Shown here piece after piece: positions 25,271 to 35,214 of a DNA stretch of 64,000 bases. Under the pieces are notes generated by a model, which saw nothing but the letters and a program-made list of their open reading frames with translations, had not been told where the DNA came from and ran no database searches. How positions within the stretch are numbered: the first letter of the stretch is position 1; each line of letters opens with the position of its first letter. The DNA is from Verrucomicrobiota bacterium (GTDB lineage Bacteria > Verrucomicrobiota > Verrucomicrobiia > CAIQCK01), in assembly GCA_016235595.1 (NCBI GenBank), contig JACRJX010000008.1, forward strand, positions 293,092 through 357,091. Reading direction: 5' to 3'. A program made the position numbers and the translations under genes.

Positions 25271-26146
25271 ATGAAGACCAGGTCAATCCTCCTTCTCGCG
25301 GCGCTCGTGACTGTTCCTGCTTTCGCGGGTCATCGTTTCGCGTGCGTGGATAATGGCGCGAACCGGCTGTTGCTCGTGGACCAAGCGGAGCCGGCGCGCG
25401 GCTGGAGCGTGACGATTCCCGCCGGCTCGCGCGACCTGCAGCGGCTCGCAGGCGGGCGGCTGCTTGTGAGCCACGGCAATGGCTGTGGCATCTACGATCT
25501 GAAGGACGGCCGCTGTCTATGGCAGCTCGAAGGTTTCTCCGGCGTCCAGACCGCGCGGCATATCGCCGCCTGTGACGAGATCATGCTCGGCGTAATTGCG
25601 AAGGGAGCGGTCGAGTTTCACTTCTTGAAGCGCGACGGCGAGTGGTTCCAGAAATCCGGTCGCGTGGTCCGCTTGACGGACGTCGAGCCGGGTCCATTGC
25701 GGCTGGCGCGGTTCACGGACAACGGCCATGTGCTGTTCACGACGGGCAACCCGATCCGTGTCGTCGAGTGGGACCTCACGGCGAACAAGGAAGTCTGGTC
25801 CGCGCCGTTCCCCGGCAAAGGTTACGTGGCATTGCGGCGCGCAGATGGCACGACGGCGGTCTCGACCGGCGGCGCGGTGTCGGTAGTAGAGATCGCGCGC
25901 GACGGAAAGATCACCAAAACCTGGCTCGGTGACGCCTACCGCAAACAATACCGGCTCGACTGGTTTTCCGGCTTCGAGTTCCTGCCGAATGGCAACGTCG
26001 TGGTGGCCAATTGGCTCGGTCACGGCGCGCAAGGCAAAGGGCCGCACGTGATCGAAGTGGACGCCAGCAACCGGGTGGTGTGGAGTTGGGAAGACCACGC
26101 CGCCGCGAAACAGGTTACCAACCTCCTGATGATCGACGACAAATAA
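25271..26146 (+). CDS. Secreted beta-propeller-like protein
   Basis: A 291-residue exported protein with signal peptide MKTRSILLLAALVTVPAFA. The remainder consists of short beta-strand repeats such as NRLLLVDQ, GRLLVSHGNG, NPIRVVEWDL, GGAVSVVEIARDG and VVWSWEDH, the pattern of PQQ-like or arylsulfotransferase-like propellers. No catalytic residues can be assigned. It lies between the FIST gene (3 bases) and the first sulfatase (18 bases) and is probably co-transcribed with both. Confidence 0.75.
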   Translation: MKTRSILLLAALVTVPAFAGHRFACVDNGANRLLLVDQAEPARGWSVTIPAGSRDLQRLAGGRLLVSHGNGCGIYDLKDGRCLWQLEGFSGVQTARHIAACDEIMLGVIAKGAVEFHFLKRDGEWFQKSGRVVRLTDVEPGPLRLARFTDNGHVLFTTGNPIRVVEWDLTANKEVWSAPFPGKGYVALRRADGTTAVSTGGAVSVVEIARDGKITKTWLGDAYRKQYRLDWFSGFEFLPNGNVVVANWLGHGAQGKGPHVIEVDASNRVVWSWEDHAAAKQVTNLLMIDDK

Positions 26147-26164
26147 CATCGCCGGGAACTCCCC

Positions 26165-27613
26165 ATGAAACCGTTGCGTATTGTTCTCCCCGGGCTGGCC
26201 GTCCTTCTCGCCAGCCTTGCGTTCGCGGCCGAATCGCGGCCGAACATTTTGCTGATCATCACAGACCAACAGCACGCCGGGATGCTGAGTTGCGCGGGCA
26301 ATTCACATCTGAAGACGCCGAACCTCGACAATCTCGCGCGAACCGGCGCGCGGTTCGACCGGGCGTATTGCGGCAACCCGGTCTGCGTGCCGTCGCGGTT
26401 CTGCATGATGAGCGGCACGATGCCGAGCCGGATCGGCATGGAAACCAACGGCGAAATCGGCGCCGAGGTGCCACAGGAAATTCTCCACGACGCGATGGGC
26501 ACGGTGTTCCGCCGCGCGGGCTACCAGACGGTGTATGGCGGCAAAACCCACGTGCCGGGACACGGGAAGAAGGGCAGGATTGAATCTTACGGGTTCGACA
26601 GCATCACGACGGACTCGCGCGACGAGTTGGCCGTGACGTGTGCGAAGTTCTTGCGCGAGAAACATGAGCGGCCGTTCCTGCTGGTGGCGTCGTTCATCAA
26701 CCCGCACGACATTTGTTACATGGCCATCCGGGCGTGGAAGAACAGCGGCACGGCGCCAAAGGGGGCCAGGATCACACCGTTGAGTCCGCCTGCGATCCAG
26801 TATCTCGACGCGGCGCTGCAACTGCCTGCCGGTGTTTCGGAGGAAGAGTTTTTTCGGAGCGTATGTCCTCCACTGCCGGCGAACCACGGCATTCCTGACG
26901 GCGAGCTGTCGGTGTTCGGAGACAAGCAGGCTGGATTTCGCGGCTATGTGCGGCAGCACTGGACCGACCGTGATTGGCGGTTGCACCGCTGGGCCTACGC
27001 GCGGCTGACGGAGCGCGTGGACGCGGAAATCGGCAGGGTGCTCACGGCGCTGCGCGAGTCCGGTTTGGAAAAGAACACGCTTGTGATCTTCACGAGCGAC
27101 CACGGCGACCTGGACGCGGCTCATCGCTTCGAGCATAAGTCGTTGCTCTACGAAGAAGCGGTGCATGTGCCAATGATCGTGTCGTGGAAGGGCGTGACGC
27201 AGGCGGGCTTGGTGGACCGCGACCACCTTGTCTCGACGGGACTGGATCTGATTCCGACCCTGTGCGACTTCGCGGGCGTGCCGAAACCAGCGGCGTTGAA
27301 GGGGCGCAGCGTGAAGTCGCTGGCGGAAGGCAAACCGGACGGCCATTGGCGCAATCATCTCGTGGTCGAGACTCAGCAAGCCCGTCTCGTTCTCGCCGAG
27401 CGTTGGAAATACATGGTCGGCGCGAGTGGCGAGATTCGCGAGATGATCACGGATCTGGCGCGTGATGCCGGCGAAATGAAGAACCTCGCACCCGACCCGG
27501 CATATCGTGAGCGATTGGAAACTGGCCGGCGTCTGTTGAAGGAGTGGTATGAGAGCCACGACTTGAAGCTCGACCCGAAGTATGTGGTGAGTCGGCAAGA
27601 CGAGAAGAAGTAA
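26165..27613 (+). CDS. Secreted formylglycine-type sulfatase 1
   Basis: S1-family sulfatase of 482 residues with signal peptide (cut near FAAES). Cys74 in CVPSR is the residue converted to formylglycine. The metal site differs from the DD consensus: ITDQQ gives Asp34 followed by Gln35; the second site is FTSDHGD (SDHGD). Such TDQ sulfatases form a recognised subset. It hydrolyses a sulfate ester in the periplasm or outside the cell, probably on a glycan, given its neighbours. The C-terminus ends in DEKK. The precise substrate cannot be read. Confidence 0.92.
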   Translation: MKPLRIVLPGLAVLLASLAFAAESRPNILLIITDQQHAGMLSCAGNSHLKTPNLDNLARTGARFDRAYCGNPVCVPSRFCMMSGTMPSRIGMETNGEIGAEVPQEILHDAMGTVFRRAGYQTVYGGKTHVPGHGKKGRIESYGFDSITTDSRDELAVTCAKFLREKHERPFLLVASFINPHDICYMAIRAWKNSGTAPKGARITPLSPPAIQYLDAALQLPAGVSEEEFFRSVCPPLPANHGIPDGELSVFGDKQAGFRGYVRQHWTDRDWRLHRWAYARLTERVDAEIGRVLTALRESGLEKNTLVIFTSDHGDLDAAHRFEHKSLLYEEAVHVPMIVSWKGVTQAGLVDRDHLVSTGLDLIPTLCDFAGVPKPAALKGRSVKSLAEGKPDGHWRNHLVVETQQARLVLAERWKYMVGASGEIREMITDLARDAGEMKNLAPDPAYRERLETGRRLLKEWYESHDLKLDPKYVVSRQDEKK

Positions 27614-27656
27614 AAAACACAGAAACACCTCGCCGCCGGCGGCGTTGAAACAAGGA

Positions 27657-27677
27657 GCGGTGTGTTGCACGCACCGC
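27657..27677 (+). other. Perfect-stem hairpin between sulfatases 1 and 2
   Basis: GCGGTGTGT-TGC-ACGCACCGC forms a 9-bp stem (one G-U pair) with a 3-base loop. A 14-bp palindrome, CGCCGCCGGCGGCG, lies just upstream at 27631. No U-tract follows. Possible roles are mRNA stabilisation, attenuation or Rho-dependent ending of the first sulfatase transcript. Confidence 0.45.
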
Positions 27678-27723
27678 AGCCGGGCGGTGACAAACCGTCC
27701 TTCTTTGGAAAAACTTTGAAACA

Positions 27724-29328
27724 ATGTTCATCATGAATCACGGCAGATCTACCATTGTGTTCTGTGCGTTCTTGTTCATTTGGGCGGGTCTTTCGACCAC
27801 GCCGGCTGTGTCAGCAGCAGACGCCAAGGCTCCAAACATCCTCTTCGCCATCGCTGACGATTGGTCCTGCCCGCACGCCGGCGCTTACGGCTGCAAGTGG
27901 ATCAAGACGCCGGCGTTTGATCGCGTCGCGCGCGAGGGCGTGCTCTTCGCCAACGCCTACACGCCGAACGCCAAGTGCGCGCCATCGCGGGCGTGCATCC
28001 TCACGGGCCGAAACTCCTGGCAGCTCAAGGCCGCATGCAACCACGTGTGCTTTTTCCCGCCAGAGTTCAAGACCTACGCCGAGGCGCTTTCGGAACACGG
28101 CTACTTCGTCGGCATGACCTGCAAAGGCTGGGCGCCGGGCGTGGCCAACGACGCGAACGGCAAACCACGCGCGATGGCCGGACGGCCTTTCAACAAACGC
28201 ACCGCGCCACCACCGACCTCGCAGATCAGCAGAAACGACTACGCCGCCAACTTTGCCGATTTCCTCGATGCGACACCGACGGGCCAGCCGTGGTGCTTCT
28301 GGTATGGCTCCGTCGAGCCGCATCGCGCTTACGAATACGGCAGCGGCGTCGCCAAGGGTGGCAAGAAAACGGGCGACCTCGACCGCGTGCCCGGCTGTTG
28401 GCCCGACAACGACGTCGTCCGCAACGACATGCTCGACTATGCGTTCGAGGTCGAACACTTCGACCGTCATCTCGGCCGGATGCTCGCCGAGCTGGAGAAG
28501 CGCGGCCAACTCGACAACACGCTCATCGTCGTCACCTCCGACAACGGCATGCCGTTCCCGCGCGCGAAGGGCAACGAATACGAGGTCTCCAATCACATGC
28601 CGCTGGCTGCGATGTGGAAACGCGGCATTCGCGCGCCGGGCCGCACCGTCACCGACTTCGTCAGCTTCATTGATTTCGCGCCGACGTTCATCGAGGTCGC
28701 CGGTGTGCAGTGGGCACAGACCGGCATGGCGCCCGCAGCGGGACGCAGTCTCACCGACATTTTCGGCTCGGAAAAGTCCGGCCGGACCCAGGTGGCTCGT
28801 GACCACGTGCTGCTCGGCCAGGAACGGCACGACACGGGACGGCCGCATGAGTGGGGTTATCCGATTCGCAGTATCGTGACCGACGGCTGGATCTACATGC
28901 ACAACTTCGAGCCGGCGCGCTGGCCCGCCGGGAATCCCGAAACCGGCTATCTCAACACCGACGGCGGGGCGACGAAGACCGTGATTCTCGACGCGCACCG
29001 CAAGGATGCGAGCGACCGGCATTGGGCGCTTTGCTTCGGGAAGCGCGTGACCGAAGAACTCTACGACCTGAAGAACGATCCCGACTGCCTGAAAAACCTC
29101 GCTGCGAACCCGGAGCAACAGACGCGCAAGACGCAGCTTCAACAGCAACTGTTCGGCGAACTCAAGGCGCAGGACGATCCCCGAATGTTCGGCAAGGGCG
29201 GCGTGTTTGAGGCGGAGCCTTACGCTCATCCCGGGCAACGCAATTTCTACGAGCGCTACATGAAGGGCGAGAAAATCAAGGCAGGCTGGGTCAACGAATC
29301 AGACTTCGAGAAAGCCCCGCTGGACTGA
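27724..29328 (+). CDS. Secreted formylglycine-type sulfatase 2 (N-sulfohydrolase-like)
   Basis: S1 sulfatase of 534 residues. Signal peptide ends near SAADA; AIADDW supplies the metal-binding Asp45-Asp46, Cys85 in CAPSR becomes formylglycine, and VTSDNG is the second metal motif. The spacing and motifs such as [13 protein letters not shown] resemble heparan N-sulfatase/sulfoglucosamine sulfohydrolase-like members, but this is a family-level guess. The gap of 110 bases before it contains a hairpin. The next sulfatase begins 10 bases downstream. Confidence 0.92.
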   Translation: MFIMNHGRSTIVFCAFLFIWAGLSTTPAVSAADAKAPNILFAIADDWSCPHAGAYGCKWIKTPAFDRVAREGVLFANAYTPNAKCAPSRACILTGRNSWQLKAACNHVCFFPPEFKTYAEALSEHGYFVGMTCKGWAPGVANDANGKPRAMAGRPFNKRTAPPPTSQISRNDYAANFADFLDATPTGQPWCFWYGSVEPHRAYEYGSGVAKGGKKTGDLDRVPGCWPDNDVVRNDMLDYAFEVEHFDRHLGRMLAELEKRGQLDNTLIVVTSDNGMPFPRAKGNEYEVSNHMPLAAMWKRGIRAPGRTVTDFVSFIDFAPTFIEVAGVQWAQTGMAPAAGRSLTDIFGSEKSGRTQVARDHVLLGQERHDTGRPHEWGYPIRSIVTDGWIYMHNFEPARWPAGNPETGYLNTDGGATKTVILDAHRKDASDRHWALCFGKRVTEELYDLKNDPDCLKNLAANPEQQTRKTQLQQQLFGELKAQDDPRMFGKGGVFEAEPYAHPGQRNFYERYMKGEKIKAGWVNESDFEKAPLD

Positions 29329-29338
29329 GGCACGACTT

Positions 29339-30817
29339 ATGAAACTGAAATCCATCGTGTTGCCGGTCCTGACGGCACTGTTCGGCATTGCCGCGGCGTT
29401 TGCCGCCGACAACGCCAGGCCCAACATCGTCTTCATCCTCGCCGACGACATCGGCTACGGCGATTGGAGTTGCTACGGCGCCACGAAGGTCAAGACGCCG
29501 AACCTCGACCGCCTCGCCGCGCAGGGCCGGCGGTTCACCGACGCGCACTCGCCGTCGGCCGTTTGCACGCCGACGCGCTACGCGTTCATGACCGGCGAGT
29601 ATGCGTGGCGCAAGCCGGGCACCGGCATCCTGCCGGGCACCGCCGCGCTCATCGTCGAGCCGGGCCGCGTGACGGTGCCGTCGCTGTTGAAGCAAGCCGG
29701 CTACACCACCGGCGTCGTCGGCAAGTGGCACCTCGGCCTCGGCGCGCAATCGCCGACCGACTATAACGGCGAGATCAAGCCCGGCCCGCTGGAGATCGGC
29801 TTTGACTACGCCTGGCTGTTGCCCGCGACGGGCGACCGTACGCCGTGCGTGTGGATCGAGAACCATCGCGTCGTTGGCCTTGATCCCGCCGACCCGATCA
29901 AGCTCGATTACACCGTCCAGCGCGGCCAGCCAGAGTCGTTCGTCAACGGCATTCCGCGCATCGGCCGGCAGATCGGCGGCAAAGCGGCGCTGTGGAAGGA
30001 CGACGAGATCGCCGACCTGCTCACAAAGAAGGCCGTCGCGTTCATCGAGAAGAACAAGGCCAAACCGTTCTTCCTCTACTTCGCCACGCATGACATCCAC
30101 GTGCCGCGAGTGCCGCATCCGCGGTTTCGCGGCACGAGTCAGGCTGGCGTCCGCGGTGATGTGATTCAGGAATTCGATGGGACCATCGGCGAGATCATGA
30201 CCGCGCTTGATCGGCTCAAGCTCGCCGACAACACCCTGCTCATTGTCACCAGCGACAACGGCGGCGTGATTGACACCAACGGCCCTGACGAGGTCAACGC
30301 CGGCACCGTCGAGACGAACAACGGCCACCTGCAGAACGGCGTGTTGCGCGGCACCAAAGGCAGTCCCTACGAAGGCGGCACGCGCGTCCCGTTCATTGCG
30401 CGTTGGCCGGGCCACGTCCAAACCGGCACCTCCGACGCGCTCATCTGCCACGTGGACATGCTCGCCACCGCCGCCGCGCTCACCGGCCAGAAACTTACCG
30501 CCGACGCCGGTCCCGACAGCTTCAACATCCTGCCCGCGCTGCTCGGCGAGAAACGCGACCAGCCATGCCGCGATCATCTCGTCGAGCACGGCAATGTGCT
30601 CGCGCTGCGCAAAGGCCAGTGGAAACTCATCCCCGCCAGCGCCGGTGGCGGCAAAAACAAGAAAGGCAAAACCCGCAAGCCAACAGTTGCCGAGCTTTAC
30701 AACCTGGCCGATGACATCGCCGAAACGAAGAACGTTGCCGGCCAGCATCCGGAGACTGTGAAAGAGATGTCCGCGCTATTGCAGGAAGTGCGAGAGAAAG
30801 GACGAAGCCGGCCATGA
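29339..30817 (+). CDS. Secreted formylglycine-type sulfatase 3 (arylsulfatase A-like)
   Basis: S1 sulfatase of 492 residues with signal peptide (cut near FAADN). Metal residues Asp36-Asp37 lie in LADDIGYGD; Cys76 sits in CTPTR, still matching the CxPxR maturation signal; TGVVGKWHLG and VTSDNGG complete the site. A Lys-rich insert (GGKNKKGKTRKP) lies near the C-terminus. The stop overlaps the next ATG (ATGA), so it is translationally coupled to the Tat-exported barrel protein. Overall layout resembles arylsulfatase A/GALNS-type enzymes; the substrate is unknown. Confidence 0.93.
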   Translation: MKLKSIVLPVLTALFGIAAAFAADNARPNIVFILADDIGYGDWSCYGATKVKTPNLDRLAAQGRRFTDAHSPSAVCTPTRYAFMTGEYAWRKPGTGILPGTAALIVEPGRVTVPSLLKQAGYTTGVVGKWHLGLGAQSPTDYNGEIKPGPLEIGFDYAWLLPATGDRTPCVWIENHRVVGLDPADPIKLDYTVQRGQPESFVNGIPRIGRQIGGKAALWKDDEIADLLTKKAVAFIEKNKAKPFFLYFATHDIHVPRVPHPRFRGTSQAGVRGDVIQEFDGTIGEIMTALDRLKLADNTLLIVTSDNGGVIDTNGPDEVNAGTVETNNGHLQNGVLRGTKGSPYEGGTRVPFIARWPGHVQTGTSDALICHVDMLATAAALTGQKLTADAGPDSFNILPALLGEKRDQPCRDHLVEHGNVLALRKGQWKLIPASAGGGKNKKGKTRKPTVAELYNLADDIAETKNVAGQHPETVKEMSALLQEVREKGRSRP

Positions 30818-32154
30818 CACCGAACTCATCAACCAGAAGCCGAATCAGCCGTCGCGAGGCGGTCCAACGCACAAGTAGTTGGCTGCTGGGCGCGGCAGCA
30901 CTCTCTGACGCGCGCGCCGCGGAGACGGCGGCCAACGATCCCAAAATCGTGTGGGGCATTGCGGAACTGTTCGAGTGGATCTACCGCCTGCAAAAAAACA
31001 CCGGGCATGACACTGAGGATTGCCTGCAAGCGCACCTGGACCACGGCATCCGGCACGTCATCTGGGCCATCGGGCGCAGCACGGTGGATTACCACAGCAA
31101 GCTGCCGGCCTCCACGCTCTATGTGGGCGATTCGCGGCCGGAGACGAAGATCATCGGCGAAGTGCTGAAGCAGCGATGCACGCTGCGCGCGGCGATGGCG
31201 TTTGCCCGCGAGCGTGGCATGACGATCTACGCGCGGCTGTGCATGAACCGGCATTACGGCAGCGGCTACGGCGGCGCACTGCGTTCCCGATGGGCGGCGG
31301 AACATCCGGAGCTGTGGTTCGTCACGAAGAAAGGCAAACCGGATTCGACGCGGCTCTCGTATTTCTTCCCGGAGTATCGCCGCGAACGCATCGCCATCCT
31401 GACCGAGGTGGCGGCCATCGGCCCGCACGGGTTGTGTCTCGATTTCTGCCGGCAAGTGCCGCACATGGACTACCAGCCGAAACTCATCGCGGCGTGGCAG
31501 GCGAAGAACGGTGGCGACCCGCACGCCCTCAAACCCGGCGAGCCGGGGTTCATGGAATGGTGCCGGTTCCGCGCCGGCTATGTCACGACGTTCCTGCGCG
31601 AGTTGCGCGCGGCGCTGGGTGATGTCGAGAAACGCCTTGGCCGCCGGGTGCCTGTCATGGCGCGCATCACCGACTGCGGCCTTGACGTGAACCTGATGGA
31701 AGGCATGGACGTGGAAACGTGGCTGAAGGAGAAGCTCGTGGACGAGTTGTGCACGAACCCGCTCTGGTGGCTTCACTACAAGTATCCCGACACGCTCGCA
31801 CCCTACGCGAAGCTGGCGCGCGCGCACGGCGTGAAGCTCTGGGGCGGCGTGGGCTGTTTGCCTGCGGCGAAGACCCGGGTGAACCCGGTTTCTTTTCTCC
31901 GTCGCGTGCAGCGCCAGTATGGCGAAGGTGCGGACGGCATGGCGCTCTATCAGTCTGACACCGGCATTCGCTACCCGATCCTGACGCCGTACCTGCCGCA
32001 ACTGGGTGACGCCTCAGCCATCGCGCGGTGGCTCGGCGATAAGGAGCTTCTGGCGCGCTGGCCGCAGGATGACACGAGCCGTTACTACGGTCTCGACAAC
32101 CACAGCAAGATCGAAGCGCTCGGCGTGACGGCACAGCCGATGGAGAACCTTTAA
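30814..32154 (+). CDS. Tat-exported TIM-barrel glycosidase-like protein
   Basis: A 446-residue protein with a twin-arginine signal (ISRREAVQRTSSWLLGAAAL). The mature part resembles the GHL/family-10-like hydrolase barrels common in this group: ERGMTIYARLCMN, ELWFVTKKGKP, GPHGLCLDFCR and MARITDCGLDVN look like successive strands with acidic or aromatic ends. I cannot assign catalytic residues with confidence. It is coupled by ATGA to sulfatase 3 and lies 27 bases before sulfatase 4, so it may cleave the glycan that these enzymes desulfate. Confidence 0.72.
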   Translation: MTPNSSTRSRISRREAVQRTSSWLLGAAALSDARAAETAANDPKIVWGIAELFEWIYRLQKNTGHDTEDCLQAHLDHGIRHVIWAIGRSTVDYHSKLPASTLYVGDSRPETKIIGEVLKQRCTLRAAMAFARERGMTIYARLCMNRHYGSGYGGALRSRWAAEHPELWFVTKKGKPDSTRLSYFFPEYRRERIAILTEVAAIGPHGLCLDFCRQVPHMDYQPKLIAAWQAKNGGDPHALKPGEPGFMEWCRFRAGYVTTFLRELRAALGDVEKRLGRRVPVMARITDCGLDVNLMEGMDVETWLKEKLVDELCTNPLWWLHYKYPDTLAPYAKLARAHGVKLWGGVGCLPAAKTRVNPVSFLRRVQRQYGEGADGMALYQSDTGIRYPILTPYLPQLGDASAIARWLGDKELLARWPQDDTSRYYGLDNHSKIEALGVTAQPMENL

Positions 32155-32181
32155 GGAATCCGCCAACCACAGACAAACACG

Positions 32182-33648
32182 ATGAAGAAACTCCTGACAG
32201 CCATTATTTCACTGCTGTCGGTCGCGGCCATCGCCGATGCGGCTCCGGCCAAACCCAACATCGTCCTCGTCCTCTGTGACGACCTAGGCTACGGCGACCT
32301 CGCTTGTTTCGGTGACAAAGCCCTGCACACGCCCAACCTCGACAAGTTTGCGACGGAAGGTTTGCGGCTCACAAGTTGTTACGCGGCACACGGGAACTGC
32401 TCCCCGTCGCGCACCGCGCTGATGACTGGCCGCACGCCCACGCGTGTCGGCGTGCGCAACTGGATTCCGGAGGAATCACCCGTCCACGTGCCACGCAGCG
32501 AAATCTGCGTCGCCACATTGCTGAAGCGTGCGGGCTACGCCACCTGCCATAGTGGCAAATGGCACATGAACGGCCAGTTCAACCAACCCACGCAACCGCA
32601 GCCGAATGATCACGGCTTCGAGCATTGGTTCGCGACGCAGAACATCGCGCTGCCGTGCCACCGCAACCCAAACAATTTCGCGCGTAACGGCCAGGATGTG
32701 GGCAAACTCGAAGGCTACTCGGCGCATCTGGTCGTGGACGAGGCCATCCGCTGGCTCGGCACTCGCGACCCAGCGAAGCCGTTCTTCCTCCATGTCTGCT
32801 TCCACGAACCGCATGAGCCGATTGCCACCGACCCGAAATACACGAAGCTCTACCCGTCCGACGATCCGAGCTACAGCGCGCACCACGGCAACATCACACA
32901 GATGGACGACGCGTTTGGCCGGCTCATGCGCGCGCTCGACGAGCGCGAACTGCGCGAGAATACGTTCGTCTTCTTCACGAGCGACAACGGTCCCGCCATC
33001 ACGCCGATGCACCCGCACGGCTCAGTCGGGCCGTTGCGCGACAAGAAAGGGTCGCTCTACGAGGGCGGCATCCGCGTGCCCGGCATCGTGCGCTGGCCCG
33101 GCAGGACGCGCTCTGGCAGCGTCAGTGACGAGCCGGTCTGCGGCGTGGATTTCCTGCCGACGGCGTGCGCCATTGCCGGCATCGAGCCGCCGCGCGACCG
33201 CAGACTCGACGGCGCGAGCTTCCTGCCCGTGCTCGACGGCAAACCGGTGGCGCGAAGCACGCCCCTCTATTGGCACTTCAACCGTGCCTCCAGTGACGCG
33301 AAGGTGGCGCTGCGCGCTGGTGACTGGAAAATCCTCGCGACACTCGACAAAAATGTGTCGCTGCGCGGCAACGACATCACGGAGGAGGACGAGCGCGTGT
33401 TCAAGGAAGCCGGGCTGGCGGCGTTCTCGCTCTACAACCTGCGCGCCGACATCGGCGAAAGAACCGACCTCGCGGCAAAGGAAACGGCAAAGCTTGCGGA
33501 GTTGAAGGCGCTGCTCCAGGCGAAGTATCAGGAAGTGCGCGCCGAGTCGCCCGTCTGGCCGGCGTGGAAGTTCACCGGCGCCGAAGGCAGGAAGATCGAA
33601 TGGCCCGACTACTGGAAGAAGCGGCAGGCGGCGAAGAAAAAGAAGTGA
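32182..33648 (+). CDS. Secreted formylglycine-type sulfatase 4
   Basis: S1 sulfatase of 488 residues. Signal peptide ends near ADAAP; Asp33-Asp34 in LCDDLGYGD bind the metal; Cys73 in CSPSR is the formylglycine precursor; CHSGKWHMNG and FTSDNGP complete the site. It ends in a Lys-rich tail (KKRQAAKKKK). The stop is TGA followed by C, and the same frame stays open for another 53 codons to 33807, which raises the possibility of readthrough or of a formerly longer protein. The substrate is unknown. Confidence 0.93.
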   Translation: MKKLLTAIISLLSVAAIADAAPAKPNIVLVLCDDLGYGDLACFGDKALHTPNLDKFATEGLRLTSCYAAHGNCSPSRTALMTGRTPTRVGVRNWIPEESPVHVPRSEICVATLLKRAGYATCHSGKWHMNGQFNQPTQPQPNDHGFEHWFATQNIALPCHRNPNNFARNGQDVGKLEGYSAHLVVDEAIRWLGTRDPAKPFFLHVCFHEPHEPIATDPKYTKLYPSDDPSYSAHHGNITQMDDAFGRLMRALDERELRENTFVFFTSDNGPAITPMHPHGSVGPLRDKKGSLYEGGIRVPGIVRWPGRTRSGSVSDEPVCGVDFLPTACAIAGIEPPRDRRLDGASFLPVLDGKPVARSTPLYWHFNRASSDAKVALRAGDWKILATLDKNVSLRGNDITEEDERVFKEAGLAAFSLYNLRADIGERTDLAAKETAKLAELKALLQAKYQEVRAESPVWPAWKFTGAEGRKIEWPDYWKKRQAAKKKK

Positions 33649-33666
33649 CGGAGTCTTGAAGGAACC

Positions 33667-33807
33667 GTGCGCGACGATGATTTCCGCAATGAGTACCGCA
33701 AACGCGCCCGGCGTGACCAGCGCGAGCAACTCGACTCGGAAGCCCCCGCCGGCATCATCACGGCCAACCGGGAAACGGCGGAGAGGGTGAAGCGCGCAGC
33801 GAGGTGA
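33667..33807 (+). CDS. Small 46-codon highly charged open frame between sulfatases 4 and 5
   Basis: GTG at 33667 follows an AAGGA site and opens a 46-residue frame, rich in Arg, Glu and Asp (VRDDDFRNEYRKRARRDQRE...). It ends in AGGTGA at 33807, and that ending also forms the GAGGTGA ribosome site of sulfatase 5. It is in the same frame as sulfatase 4, separated only by its TGA and six codons. It may be a translated small protein, a readthrough extension of sulfatase 4, or a remnant. No known family is recognised. Confidence 0.4.
   Translation: MRDDDFRNEYRKRARRDQREQLDSEAPAGIITANRETAERVKRAAR
33801..33807 (+). promoter_or_regulatory. Ribosome binding site of sulfatase 5 overlapping an upstream stop
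   Basis: GAGGTGA matches the anti-Shine-Dalgarno complement closely and lies 6 bases before the ATG at 33814. Its TGA is also the stop of the small upstream frame, an arrangement that favours translational coupling. Confidence 0.6.
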
Positions 33808-33813
33808 ATCTCG

Positions 33814-35214
33814 ATGAAACATCATGGGATCTTCATGGCTGTCTGTCTCGTCGCCGGGCTGGTGCTCTCAGCAAGCCGGTCGCTCTGCGCGGCCGACGCC
33901 CTTGCGACGCGACCCAACATCCTTTTCATCCTCGTGGACGATATGGGCTGGGGCGATCTCGGCGCGAACGGAGGCGCGGACGTGCCGACGCCGCGCATGG
34001 ACAGGCTCGCGCGCGAGGGAATGAGGTTCACTCAGTTCTATGCCGCGTCACCGATTTGCTCGCCGTCGCGCTGCGGGTTCATCACCGGCCAGTTTCCCGC
34101 GCGCTGGCGCATCACCAGCTACTTGCAGACGCGCGCCGGCAACCGTGAGTGCGAGCAGGCGGACTTTCTCAACCCCCAGGCGCCCTCGCTCGTGCGTTCT
34201 TTCAAGGCCGCCGGCTATGCCACGGCGCACATCGGCAAGTGGCACCTCGGCGGAGGGCGCGATGTGACGGATGCCCCGAAGTTCGCCGCCTACGGCTACG
34301 ATGTCGGTCTCGGCACCTACGAGAGTCCGGAGCCGGCCGCCAAGCTCGGCTTGAAGACAGCGCCGTGGGAGAAGAAGACCGAACCGCAACAAGTGGCGCG
34401 CCACGACCGCACGCGCTGGATGGTGGACGAGACGCTCGTCTTCGCAAAGAAGCACGCCGCGCAGCCGTGGTTCGTGAACCTATGGCTCGACGATGTTCAC
34501 ACGCCTTACGTGCCGTCGGACGAACAGCTCGCCGCCGCCGGCGAGGGCACCGGCACCGCCGGGTATCGCGCCGTCCTCCGCGAAACCGACCGCCAAATCG
34601 GCCGTCTGCTCGATGGGTTGCGCGATCTCAAACTCGACGCCAACACGCTCGTCCTTCTCGCAGGCGACAATGGCCCGCAACCGAGCTTCGACCGCAAGCG
34701 CACCGCCGGCCTGCGTGGCATGAAGTGGAGCCTCTACGAGGGCGGCATCCGCACGCCGCTGGTCGTGTGCTGGCCCCGTGTGGTGCCCGCCGGCGCGGTG
34801 AATGATGTCACAGTCGTCAGCGCGGTGGATTTTTTTCCGACGCTTTGCTCGCTCGCGAATGTGCCGATGCCCGGCGGCGTGAGTTTCGATGGCAAAGACT
34901 TGTCCGCCGTCTTCCGAGGCGGCAGGAAGCCGCGCGCCGGGCCAATCTTCTGGGAATACGGCCGCAAGCCCGCGCCAAAAGGCAGGAAAGGACTGTCCGC
35001 GTTTCCCTATCCGGGCGATCCTGCCTCCAAGTCGCCGAACGTCGCCGTGCGTGACGGCTGCTGGAAACTGCTGGTCAACGATGACGGCAGCCGCGCGGAG
35101 CTTTACAATCTCGCGACGGATCCGAACGAAACGAAGAACCTCGCTGAAGCCCAACCTGACATTGCCCGGCAATTGACCGAGCGGGCACTCACCTGGAGAA
35201 AGTCACTGCCATGA
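33814..35214 (+). CDS. Secreted formylglycine-type sulfatase 5
   Basis: S1 sulfatase of 466 residues. Signal peptide ends near SLCAAD; Asp42-Asp43 in LVDDMGWGD bind the metal; Cys82 in CSPSR is the formylglycine site; TAHIGKWHLGGG and LAGDNGP follow, the second metal motif having AGDNG where neighbours have TSDNG. The start is set by a strong GAGGTGA site. The stop overlaps the ATG of sulfatase 6 (ATGA), so the two are a coupled pair. The substrate is unknown. Confidence 0.93.
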   Translation: MKHHGIFMAVCLVAGLVLSASRSLCAADALATRPNILFILVDDMGWGDLGANGGADVPTPRMDRLAREGMRFTQFYAASPICSPSRCGFITGQFPARWRITSYLQTRAGNRECEQADFLNPQAPSLVRSFKAAGYATAHIGKWHLGGGRDVTDAPKFAAYGYDVGLGTYESPEPAAKLGLKTAPWEKKTEPQQVARHDRTRWMVDETLVFAKKHAAQPWFVNLWLDDVHTPYVPSDEQLAAAGEGTGTAGYRAVLRETDRQIGRLLDGLRDLKLDANTLVLLAGDNGPQPSFDRKRTAGLRGMKWSLYEGGIRTPLVVCWPRVVPAGAVNDVTVVSAVDFFPTLCSLANVPMPGGVSFDGKDLSAVFRGGRKPRAGPIFWEYGRKPAPKGRKGLSAFPYPGDPASKSPNVAVRDGCWKLLVNDDGSRAELYNLATDPNETKNLAEAQPDIARQLTERALTWRKSLP

